Shown here: one piece after another, positions 1 to 5,587 of the stretch
Numbering within the stretch: position 1 is the first letter of the stretch
Layout of the letters: each line of letters begins with the position of its first letter
Assembly (NCBI GenBank): GCA_934183145.1
Contig: CAKPSA010000064.1
Coordinates: forward strand, 1-6,954
Length of the DNA stretch: 6,954 nucleotides
Source of the DNA: an uncultured Veillonella sp.
GTDB lineage: Bacteria > Bacillota > Negativicutes > Veillonellales > Veillonellaceae
Reading direction: 5' to 3'
Notes under the pieces: generated by a model
Database searches by the model: none
Seen by the model: the letters and a program-made list of their open reading frames with translations, nothing else
Told to the model about the DNA's origin: nothing
Translations under genes and position numbers: made by a program

Positions 1-542
1 GTACGACCAACTTTTTGCAAGCCTTTACCTTTTTCTTGCAATTTTTCAAAGGATTGGATAAGGCCGTCCAATGCAGGGATTACGCGTTTTGTAATTTCAA
101 AGTACGCGCAGATATGCATTGCCGTAGGGAATGTATCGTTTGTACTTTGGCCGCGGTTTACATCGTCGTTAGGATGGAGCGGGTTGCTTTCATCTAACTG
201 TTTAGCCCGGTGAGCGATTACCTCGTTCACATTCATGTTAGTTTGTGTGCCAGAACCTGTTTGGAATACAGTCAATGGGAATTCATCATCCCATTTGCCG
301 TCCACGATCTCATCTACTACTTGAGCGATGAGTTTCGCTTTTTCCTCAGTTACTGCGCCACATTTTGCATTGGTTAAAGCACATGCTTTTTTTACAAGCG
401 CAAGCGCTTTGATTTGTTCAATAGGGATGCGGTGGTCACCGATCTTAAAGTTATTGAACGAGCGTTGCGTTTGAGGTCCGTAAATTCGTCTAGCGTCGAC
501 TTCGACTGGTCCCATTGAATCATATTCAATTCTTGTTTCCAT
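1..542 (-). CDS. fumC: Class II fumarate hydratase, N-terminal part (cut by window edge)
   Basis: Class II fumarases interconvert fumarate and L-malate in the cytoplasm without an iron-sulfur cluster; in succinate-forming anaerobes the reaction feeds fumarate reduction. Seen: an open frame of 180 codons from the ATG at 540-542 to the left edge, beginning METRIEYDSMGPVEVDARRI. It contains the early family block GPQTQRSFNNFKIG, the substrate-site block GSGTQTNMNVNEVIAHR near residues 97-113, and HPNDDVNRGQSTNDTFPTAM near residues 122-141. The family is usually about 460 residues, so roughly 40% is visible. The GSGTQTNMN form is typical of fumarase; aspartate ammonia-lyase, the closest alternative, usually has a GAGTSxNMN form. 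The start is fixed by a strong Shine-Dalgarno AAGGAGGTT (complement of 552-560), 9 nt before the ATG. It is divergent from the OPT operon. The active-site signature GSSxMPxKxN lies outside the window and was not checked. Confidence 0.93.
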   Translation of the reverse strand, partial: METRIEYDSMGPVEVDARRIYGPQTQRSFNNFKIGDHRIPIEQIKALALVKKACALTNAKCGAVTEEKAKLIAQVVDEIVDGKWDDEFPLTVFQTGSGTQTNMNVNEVIAHRAKQLDESNPLHPNDDVNRGQSTNDTFPTAMHICAYFEITKRVIPALDGLIQSFEKLQEKGKGLQKVGR

Positions 543-568
543 AATGTTTACAACCTCCTTAAAAGACA

Positions 569-588
569 TGCCGACCTTATCGTCGGTA
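569..588 (-). promoter_or_regulatory. Small hairpin in the fumC leader
   Basis: CCGAC (571-575) and GTCGG (582-586) form a perfect 5-bp stem with a 6-nt loop, extendable by a G-U and a U-A pair to 569-588. It lies between the predicted -10 box and the Shine-Dalgarno sequence, so it would sit in the 5' untranslated leader of the fumC mRNA. It has no T-run and leaves the ribosome site open, so it may stabilise the message rather than attenuate it. The function is inference. Confidence 0.4.
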
Positions 589-593
589 ATTTA

Positions 594-621
594 ATTATAT
601 AAAATCCTGTATATTTGTACA
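594..621 (-). promoter_or_regulatory. Predicted sigma70-type promoter for fumC
   Basis: On the minus strand a perfect TATAAT (complement of 594-599) is preceded, after 16 nt, by TGTACA (complement of 616-621), which matches the -35 consensus TTGACA at four of six bases. The spacing to the fumC start leaves a leader of roughly 45 nt. The -10 box is convincing; the -35 box is only fair, which would suit a regulated promoter. The dyad at 607-622 overlaps the -35 box and spacer. Confidence 0.6.
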
Positions 622-622
622 G
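607..622. promoter_or_regulatory. CTGTA-N6-TACAG dyad, candidate operator over the fumC promoter
   Basis: CTGTATATTTGTACAG is a 16-bp dyad with perfect 5-bp half-sites. It covers the -35 box and part of the spacer of the predicted fumC promoter, a position where a bound repressor would block RNA polymerase. It has the CTG-N10-CAG layout of the proteobacterial LexA box, but Firmicute LexA normally recognises a GAAC-N4-GTTC type site, so the regulator cannot be named. Confidence 0.4.
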
Positions 623-659
623 AATAAAAGATAATGATTTCTATTTTCATATAGAAGAG

Positions 660-690
660 AGGTGTATATGCGATTTGTGCATATACACCT
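660..690. repeat. 12-bp perfect inverted repeat (hairpin) in the fumC/OPT spacer
   Basis: AGGTGTATATGC (660-671) is exactly repeated in inverse as GCATATACACCT (679-690), around a 7-nt loop. A short TTTT (690-693) follows on the plus strand, but no gene on that strand lies upstream for it to terminate. The left arm and loop contain TATATGCGA (665-673). The same nonamer recurs at 708-716 and, inverted, at 808-816, which ties this hairpin to the larger repeat beside it. Its role is unknown. Confidence 0.6.
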
Positions 691-731
691 TTTCCCCTCT
701 CCCAATATATATGCGACGATTTATATTAATT

Positions 732-798
732 TGTATACATGTTTCATAAAAGATTGCCTTTCCCTACATAGTTCATGAACTAATGAAACATGTATACA
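732..798. promoter_or_regulatory. Paired TGTATACA palindromes, candidate regulator sites
   Basis: The self-complementary octamer TGTATACA occurs at 732-739 and again at 791-798, with centres 59 bp apart, as the outer ends of the 16-bp inner arms. The core GTATAC fits the loose GT-N-AC layout of many GntR-family operators. Two sites this far apart just upstream of the OPT promoter could support cooperative or looped binding. The regulator family is a guess from motif shape; the repeats themselves are seen directly. Confidence 0.3.
769..782. repeat. 14-bp perfect palindrome TAGTTCATGAACTA
   Basis: This palindrome has no spacer and directly abuts the right inner arm of the larger inverted repeat. 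It is asymmetric within the loop: the left part of the loop (748-768) has no partner. A gapless palindrome is more typical of a dimeric protein-binding site than of an RNA hairpin, since no loop is available. Confidence 0.4.
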
Positions 799-818
799 TT
801 ATAAATATCGCATATATA

Positions 819-847
819 TTGAAATCATCGCTTTAACAGGATAAAAT
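819..847 (+). promoter_or_regulatory. Predicted sigma70-type promoter for the OPT operon
   Basis: TTGAAA (819-824), a 17-nt spacer and TAAAAT (842-847) form a near-consensus promoter, with five of six matches in each box. Transcription would start near 854, giving a leader of about 50 nt that can form a weak AGCTTA/TAAGCT hairpin (854-859 with 870-875) before the ribosome site. The -35 box overlaps the last bases of the right outer arm of the 703-821 inverted repeat, so protein binding or DNA structure there could affect expression. Confidence 0.65.
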
Positions 848-902
848 GGTAGTAGCTTATTATATGTTGTAAGCTCTAGTTTCACAGAGGAGGTAAGTAC
901 TT

Positions 903-2984
903 ATGAAACATGACTTTATGAGCCATGACCTTCATCTGCCGGAACTGACACTACGTGGGATGCTACTTGGTGCATTGATTACTGTAATTTTTACAGCATC
1001 TAACGTATATCTCGGTTTGAAGGTTGGTTTGACATTCTCGTCATCCATTCCGGCAGCCATTATTTCAATGGCAATTTTACGTTTCTTCAAGGATTCTAAC
1101 GTTCTTGAAAACAACATGGTACAAACACAGGCTTCTGCAGCCGGTACTTTGTCCGCAATTATCTTTATCTTGCCAGGTCTACTAATGCTTGGTTATTGGA
1201 ATGGTTTCCCATTCTGGCAAACATTCTTGCTCTGCGCATGCGGTGGTTCCCTTGGTGTATTGTTCACCATTCCATTGCGTCGTGCCATGGTAGTAAATAG
1301 TGATCTACCATATCCAGAAGGCCGTGCGGCAGCAGAAATTTTGAAAGTTGGCTCTCACAATGCTGGCCAAGGCCCTCAATCTAGCTCCGGTATGGGCGAT
1401 ATCGTATCCGGTGGTCTTGTAGCTGGTATTATCAGTCTTTGTGCGAACGGATTCAAAGTACTTGGCGACAGCATGAGCTTCTGGCTTCCTGTAGGTAGCA
1501 AAGGTATTACTCAAATTCCATTGGGCTTCTCTACAGCGTTATTAGGTGCTGGTTACCTTATCGGTATCGCTTCTGGTATCGCTATCCTAGTTGGTGTACT
1601 CATCGCTTGGGCTGGCTTCGTACCTTATTTCACTAACATCTTTGCTCCAGATGGCGGTGCTACTGCTAAGTTTGCAATGGCTGTTTGGAAATCTAAAGTT
1701 CGTTTCATCGGTGCTGGTGCTATCGGTATCGCAGCGATTTGGACTTTGATTACATTGATCAAACCTATTATCGAAGGTATGAAAATTTCTGTTAAATCCA
1801 TGAACAGCAGTTCCGCAGAGCGTGAATTGCACCGCATGGATACAGATATGAGCACAAAATCTGTTATCATCGTGTTCGGTATCATTCTTTTAGGCTTAGT
1901 TCTTACATTCTGGGACTTCGTATCTGCAGTACCTATTAGCGCAGGCTTAATGTGGACACTTGTTATCGTAGGTGTTCTCGTAGCATTGCTAATCGGCTTC
2001 TTCGTAGCTGCTGCATGTGGTTACATGGCAGGCCTTATCGGTACATCTGCATCTCCAATCTCCGGTATCGGTATCTTGGCGACTATTATTTCTTCTTTAG
2101 TGGTGTACTTCATCGCTTCTGAAAATAACTTGTTCGCTACAGAAGCAGGCGTACAATTCGCTACAGCTATGGCTATCTTCATGACATCCGTAGTTATCGC
2201 GATTGCATCTATTTCTAACGATAACTTGCAAGACTTGAAAACAGGTCAACTCGTTGGTGCTACACCTTGGCGTCAACAAATTGCGTTGTTACTTGGCTCC
2301 GTAGCTGGTGCAATTGCAATTGCTCCTGTTCTTAACTTACTTTACCAAGCATACGGCTTCACAGGTGCGTTACCACGTGCTGAAATGGACCCTAATGCTG
2401 CATTATCCGCTCCACAAGCAACTTTGATGACTACAATTGCTCAAGGTATCTTCAGTTCTAGCATGGATTGGAACTACATCTTGATCGGCGTTGGTGTTGG
2501 CGTAGTAGCAATCATCGTTAACTTGATCCTTAAGAGCACAACAGCTTCTTTAACATTGCCTCCATTGGCAGTTGGTATGGGTATCTATTTACCTCCAACA
2601 TTGGAAGTACCTCTTATCTTAGGTTCTTTCATTAGCTATTTCGTAGGTCGTTACCTAGTAGCTCGTGCTAAAATGCGTGCTGGCGAACTTGCTGAGTACG
2701 ATGTTGAACAATCTAACCGTCGTGGTGTTCTCTTCGCTTCTGGTTTGATTGTTGGTGAAAGCTTGATTGGTGTAATCATAGCTGTTATTATTGTATTGTC
2801 CGTTACAACTGGTGGTGGTGAATCTCCACTTGAATTAGTAGGCCCTGATTTTGAAAGCACAGCACAATGGTTAGGATTGCTTGCATTCATCTTCTCTGGT
2901 ATCTACCTTGTTCGCCGTGTTGTAACTCACAAATTCAATAAAGAAGAAGCTTTAGCAATGAAAGCTGAGCAAGAACAACAATAA
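903..2984 (+). CDS. OPT-family transporter (oligopeptide / metal-ligand type)
   Basis: A cytoplasmic-membrane secondary transporter of the OPT superfamily, whose members import oligopeptides or metal chelates by proton coupling; substrate cannot be told from sequence. Seen: 693 residues, mostly hydrophobic, with roughly 14-16 membrane segments, the length usual for bacterial OPT proteins. Family blocks include TASNVYLGLKVGLTFSSSIP (31-50), NNMVQTQASAAGTLS (70-84), NSDLPYPEGRAAAEIL (132-147), TSASPISGIGIL (381-392) and NDNLQDLKTGQLVGATPWRQ (439-458). A polar cytoplasmic-type loop lies near 292-318, and the tail is charged (KFNKEEALAMKAEQEQQ). The start is supported by GAGGAGG at 887-893, 9 nt before the ATG, and by its promoter. 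The following gene starts 10 bp after the stop, so the two are probably cotranscribed. Membership of the superfamily is firm; the substrate is open. Confidence 0.93.
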   Translation: MKHDFMSHDLHLPELTLRGMLLGALITVIFTASNVYLGLKVGLTFSSSIPAAIISMAILRFFKDSNVLENNMVQTQASAAGTLSAIIFILPGLLMLGYWNGFPFWQTFLLCACGGSLGVLFTIPLRRAMVVNSDLPYPEGRAAAEILKVGSHNAGQGPQSSSGMGDIVSGGLVAGIISLCANGFKVLGDSMSFWLPVGSKGITQIPLGFSTALLGAGYLIGIASGIAILVGVLIAWAGFVPYFTNIFAPDGGATAKFAMAVWKSKVRFIGAGAIGIAAIWTLITLIKPIIEGMKISVKSMNSSSAERELHRMDTDMSTKSVIIVFGIILLGLVLTFWDFVSAVPISAGLMWTLVIVGVLVALLIGFFVAAACGYMAGLIGTSASPISGIGILATIISSLVVYFIASENNLFATEAGVQFATAMAIFMTSVVIAIASISNDNLQDLKTGQLVGATPWRQQIALLLGSVAGAIAIAPVLNLLYQAYGFTGALPRAEMDPNAALSAPQATLMTTIAQGIFSSSMDWNYILIGVGVGVVAIIVNLILKSTTASLTLPPLAVGMGIYLPPTLEVPLILGSFISYFVGRYLVARAKMRAGELAEYDVEQSNRRGVLFASGLIVGESLIGVIIAVIIVLSVTTGGGESPLELVGPDFESTAQWLGLLAFIFSGIYLVRRVVTHKFNKEEALAMKAEQEQQ

Positions 2985-2994
2985 GAGGTAAACA

Positions 2995-3837
2995 ATGAAA
3001 TTAAAACAGTCTGTACTCATCATGATGGCTGCTGCATTGCCAGTAGTATCCTTTGCAGCAAGCGAAATTCCTGTAACTAAAGACACTGCAACAGTGCAAG
3101 CAGCGCAAGCTGATACGAATAAAGTAAATCGCAATGATTTAACATACCGTATCTCTAGCACTGCTACACCAGAGCAAAATCGTGCGTTACGCTCTGTAGC
3201 AACTAAAGTTGATCGTAACGCAGTTGAAGTAGTAGCACCAAATGCGGACCGCTATATGGATCGTAAAGAGGTGGCTGTATCTCCAGTGGAATCTACTACA
3301 GATCACCTTGATCTAGTATTCCCAACAGTTAAATCTGTTAGCCCAACTGTAGAAAAAGCAATCAATAACACTATCAAAAAATACGTTGCTAAAGTACAAA
3401 ACGACGTAGAAAAATTAAATGCCAAAGAAGCTGATAAAACAAATGTAGTAATGTATTACGATGTTAAAACAGACAAAAATGGTATTTTCAGTGTATTGAT
3501 TCATACGTACACAATGCGTGACCGTGATGCGAATGGCGTCAACTATGTAAAAGGCTTCACATTCAACACTACAACAGGTCGTCAATTATCCTTGTATGAC
3601 CTTGGTGGTCTTAACAAAAAAGAATTAGTGAATGCTATCGACAATAATCAAGATGTGAAAAATCAATTAGGCGGCGAAGTAAACATCGATAAAATGCCTA
3701 CTGAATTCTACACAACTGATGATTATTCTGTTGTAATGGTTTTACAACAAGACGTGGATACAATCCACAGTGCAGGTACCGTATATGTACCAGTTGGTAA
3801 CTTACGTGACCGCCAAAATGATGTAACAAAAAAATAA
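2995..3837 (+). CDS. Secreted protein with DUF3298/RsiV-like C-terminal domain
   Basis: Exported protein of 280 residues; biochemical role unknown. Seen: a signal peptide at residues 1-21 (basic MKLK, hydrophobic core, SFA cleavage site), then a polar, probably disordered stretch to about residue 100. A folded part follows: LDLVFPTVKSVSPTVEKAIN (105-124), which resembles the N-terminal part of DUF4163/DUF3298 proteins, and VLIHTYTMRDRDANG plus KGFTFNTTTGRQLSLYDLGG (about 157-195), which match the 'fold-in-domain, then T-G-x-x-L-x-L-x-D-L' pattern of DUF3298. A final strand pair ends in AGTVYVPVG (260-268). RsiV-type anti-sigma factors carry this domain after a membrane helix. Here there is only a signal peptide and no sigma-factor-binding part, so an anti-sigma role is unlikely. 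The ribosome site AGAGG (2984-2988) overlaps the stop of the OPT gene, 6 nt before the ATG. Confidence 0.85.
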   Translation: MKLKQSVLIMMAAALPVVSFAASEIPVTKDTATVQAAQADTNKVNRNDLTYRISSTATPEQNRALRSVATKVDRNAVEVVAPNADRYMDRKEVAVSPVESTTDHLDLVFPTVKSVSPTVEKAINNTIKKYVAKVQNDVEKLNAKEADKTNVVMYYDVKTDKNGIFSVLIHTYTMRDRDANGVNYVKGFTFNTTTGRQLSLYDLGGLNKKELVNAIDNNQDVKNQLGGEVNIDKMPTEFYTTDDYSVVMVLQQDVDTIHSAGTVYVPVGNLRDRQNDVTKK

Positions 3838-3891
3838 TCGAACTGTGTGAATTCGATTATGTGTGTATAGTAACAGCTGTTTAATTGTGAG

Positions 3892-3922
3892 AAGAACCGC
3901 TCCTTCGGGGCGGTTCTTTTTT
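3892..3922 (+). terminator. Rho-independent terminator of the OPT operon
   Basis: AAGAACCGC (3892-3900) pairs with GCGGTTCTT (3910-3918), and the stem continues through TCC/GGG with a CUUCGG-type tip. Six T residues (3917-3922) follow. The reverse orientation lacks a T-run, so it serves the plus strand only. It lies 55 bp after the stop codon of the secreted DUF3298 protein. Confidence 0.93.
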
Positions 3923-3982
3923 GTATTATAGCAATTAAAATATAAAGGGAGATTACTATTTAGTTTTGAATGAGGGTAAAAC

Positions 3983-4010
3983 AAAAAGCCGTGTAGGAAC
4001 ACGGCTTTTT
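3983..4010 (-). terminator. Symmetrical terminator of the SLH gene at 4029-5411
   Basis: AAAAAGCCGTGT (3983-3994) and ACACGGCTTTTT (3999-4010) are a perfect 12-bp inverted repeat with a 4-nt loop. The A-run on one side and T-run on the other make it able to stop transcription in both directions. It begins 18 bp past the stop of the minus-strand SLH gene, its main client, and also backs up the plus-strand terminator at 3892-3922. Confidence 0.92.
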
Positions 4011-4028
4011 ATTGTTGAGATTATTTAA

Positions 4029-5411
4029 TTATTTATTTGTTGTGTCGTAGTAGTTTACGCGTGGAGGCAATGGGAATTGAATTGCTGCATCCGGTTTTAC
4101 TGTCTCAGGTTGTGGTAATTGTACGACTACATTGTTTTTGAATTTCTTTTTGAAAGCTTTCACAGTGTCCTTTTGAACGGAGTCAGCTGTAATGATAAGA
4201 GCGCTTGTATCGTCGTTAGGACGGATGGAGATGATGTTACCTTTTGGCTCTTTTGCTTTGTATAAATCAATAGCGTCAGATTGGTAATCTTCAAGTTGTG
4301 CTTGATTTAACTTGCCTTGAGATACAACAAGGGCACTTTCAAGTTGAGGATCTTGCGCTTCAGAGATTGCATGAGCAACAGCCTCTGCTTTTTTCTTATC
4401 CGTTAAAGACGCATGTAACTTTCCACCATCCCAGAAGAGGGCACCGTCTTGACGGAATTTTGTGAAATCATTGCCATAGCCCAATGTTTTGTCGATGATA
4501 GTAGCTGTTTTGCTTTCTACTTGTTGCTTGAACAATGTGTTATGGAACGCAAGAGCTTGTTCTGTTTGCGTCATGCGATATGCAATTTCCGCTGCTTCAG
4601 CACGGGTTACATATTTTTCAGGGTTAAATAATGTGCCAGGAGCGTAGTTTGTGAAGCCAAGGTATGCAAGTTCACGAACTGCATCTTGAGCCCAAGGAGC
4701 TACGAATTTTTGGTCTCCATAAGCAATATTATCAAGGGCTGTTGGATCTTCTGTTGTATATCCTAAGTAGTGAATATAGTTGTCTGCTACTACAGCAAAT
4801 TCTTGGCGAGACATATATTTTTCAGGTTTGTATGTATTATCGCCATAACCGCTGATGATATTTTTACGCGATACAGATTCGATAGCGAGGGCAGACCAAC
4901 GATCGGATGTAATATCTTTAAATTTGCTAGATAAGAATGCTGCTGTACCATCATCAGTGATGTTGTTGAAGAGGGCAGCTACTTCTTCACGAGTCATAGG
5001 TTGATTAGGTCGGAATGTACCGTCAGAATAACCTTTCATTAGATTTGCTTTTGTTACAGTACTAATAGAATTGGCAGCCCAGAAATCGCTAGGCACATCG
5101 GAGAAGATGTGGGCACGGATTTTTTGAATATCTTGTGGCGTACCAATAGATGTATTCACAACTACAGGAGTAGCAGCTTTAGCGGCATCAAATTTATGAG
5201 CCTCTGCTTTAGTTGTTGCTACATTAGAAACATCTGTGTTTATAGTAACTGCTTGCGTGGAGACTGCTGTAGGCGCTTCAACCTTTGTGGATGCTACTGC
5301 AGTAGCAGGCGCATGAGTTGTAGTATTTGCAGAAGCAAAACCGAAACTTGTTGCGGCTAATAATGTGCCAAGAACAAGGGCACGTAATGGGTAAGGGGTA
5401 TTCTTGTACAT
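4029..5411 (-). CDS. Secreted triple-SLH-domain envelope protein with novel C-terminal domain
   Basis: Probable peptidoglycan-bound envelope protein; 460 residues. Seen: a signal peptide (residues 1 to about 28, core ALVLGTLLAATSFGFASA), an Ala/Thr/Val-rich low-complexity stretch to about 95, then three SLH motifs at about 103-152, 164-214 and 232-280. The binding-loop motifs are TREE, SRQE and TRAE, and GYSDGTFRP and GYGDNTYKP are classic SLH cores. Residues 311-432 (4116-4481) form an unrecognised domain containing GALFWDGGKLHASL, YQSDAIDLYK and SALIITADSVQKDTVKAFKK. It is shared with the neighbouring SLH protein, and a Pro-rich tail follows. In Negativicutes, SLH domains bind polyamine-modified peptidoglycan. 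The OmpM porins also carry SLH, but this protein has one SLH-like triplet, no beta-barrel length and no terminal aromatic, so it is not OmpM. The start follows AGGAAGG (complement of 5418-5424) by 6 nt. Confidence 0.9.
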   Translation of the reverse strand: MYKNTPYPLRALVLGTLLAATSFGFASANTTTHAPATAVASTKVEAPTAVSTQAVTINTDVSNVATTKAEAHKFDAAKAATPVVVNTSIGTPQDIQKIRAHIFSDVPSDFWAANSISTVTKANLMKGYSDGTFRPNQPMTREEVAALFNNITDDGTAAFLSSKFKDITSDRWSALAIESVSRKNIISGYGDNTYKPEKYMSRQEFAVVADNYIHYLGYTTEDPTALDNIAYGDQKFVAPWAQDAVRELAYLGFTNYAPGTLFNPEKYVTRAEAAEIAYRMTQTEQALAFHNTLFKQQVESKTATIIDKTLGYGNDFTKFRQDGALFWDGGKLHASLTDKKKAEAVAHAISEAQDPQLESALVVSQGKLNQAQLEDYQSDAIDLYKAKEPKGNIISIRPNDDTSALIITADSVQKDTVKAFKKKFKNNVVVQLPQPETVKPDAAIQFPLPPRVNYYDTTNK

Positions 5412-5438
5412 AAAAATCCTTCCTAATTATGGTAAAGG

Positions 5439-5457
5439 CTAAGGCTCGATAGCCTAG
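5439..5457 (-). promoter_or_regulatory. Leader hairpin upstream of the 4029-5411 SLH gene
   Basis: AGGCT (5442-5446) and AGCCT (5451-5455) pair around a CGAT loop, and CT/AG extends the stem if one A is bulged. A second AGGCT (5436-5440) beside it could compete for the same partner. It lies between the predicted -10 box and the ribosome site, so it is probably in the mRNA leader. Its role is unknown; message stability is one possibility. Confidence 0.35.
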
Positions 5458-5492
5458 AATATAAACTTTCACCAACAATAAAATCTATATTC

Positions 5493-5498
5493 ATTATA
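5493..5498 (-). promoter_or_regulatory. Predicted -10 box for the 4029-5411 SLH gene
   Basis: A perfect TATAAT on the minus strand (complement of 5493-5498) lies 82 bp upstream of the ATG, just after the terminator of the preceding gene. No good -35 hexamer is present at 16-18 nt (the 17-nt site reads TATGCA) and there is no extended TG, so the promoter may need an activator. The separate terminator upstream supports an independent transcription unit. Confidence 0.4.
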
Positions 5499-5532
5499 TA
5501 GCGAATAATAAGGCATGCATAGTGATATAAAC

Positions 5533-5566
5533 AAAGCAGCGTAATACTAAACGTATACGCTGCCTT
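5533..5566 (-). terminator. Rho-independent terminator of the 5588-6954 SLH gene
   Basis: GCAGCGT (5536-5542) pairs with ACGCTGC (5557-5563), and after a bulged A the stem continues with ATAC (5544-5547) against GTAT (5553-5556), leaving a 5-nt loop. On the minus strand the stem is followed by the T-rich tail TTTGTTTATATC and preceded by AAG. It begins 22 bp past the stop codon of the upstream SLH gene and separates the two paralogs into distinct transcripts. Confidence 0.8.
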
Positions 5567-5587
5567 GGCTAGTTGAGTGAACGCCGA

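Larger units (their letters stand above)
703..821. repeat. Large nested inverted repeat (119 bp) between fumC and the OPT operon
   Basis: Outer arms CAATATATATGCGA (703-716) and TCGCATATATATTG (808-821) are perfect 14-bp inverse copies. Inside, ATTTATA (719-725) matches TATAAAT (800-806). Next come perfect 16-bp inner arms, TGTATACATGTTTCAT (732-747) and ATGAAACATGTATACA (783-798). The 35-bp centre (748-782) ends in a 14-bp palindrome. About 37 pairs can form with only small internal loops, so this is a long cruciform or RNA hairpin. The right outer arm runs into the -35 box of the downstream promoter. No coding frame and no target-site duplication was seen beside the arms. It may be a complex operator or a small terminal-repeat element; neither is proven. 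Confidence 0.7.

Noticed and set aside
1..542. Aspartate ammonia-lyase instead of fumarase.
   Set aside because: The GSGTQTNMN and HPNDDVNRGQSTNDTFPTAM blocks and the GPQTQRSFNNFKIG start fit class II fumarase better than the usual aspartase forms.
660..693. The 660-690 hairpin plus TTTT as a terminator.
   Set aside because: There is no plus-strand gene upstream of it (fumC runs the other way), and the T-run is only four bases. On the minus strand no T-run follows the stem.
732..798. An invertible (phase-variable) promoter bounded by the 16-bp arms.
   Set aside because: Only 35 bp lie between the arms, no promoter is contained there, and no recombinase gene is in view. The OPT promoter lies outside the arms.
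2995..3837. RsiV-like anti-sigma factor.
   Set aside because: The protein starts with a cleavable signal peptide, has no cytoplasmic sigma-binding part and no sigma-factor gene beside it.
3802..4002. A 66-residue minus-strand frame across the terminator region.
   Set aside because: It overlaps the end of the DUF3298 gene and both terminators, has no ribosome site of note, and is best read as a chance frame.
4029..5411. OmpM-type SLH porin.
   Set aside because: The length after the SLH region (about 180 residues) is too short for a porin barrel and the C-terminus (YYDTTNK) lacks the terminal aromatic residue.
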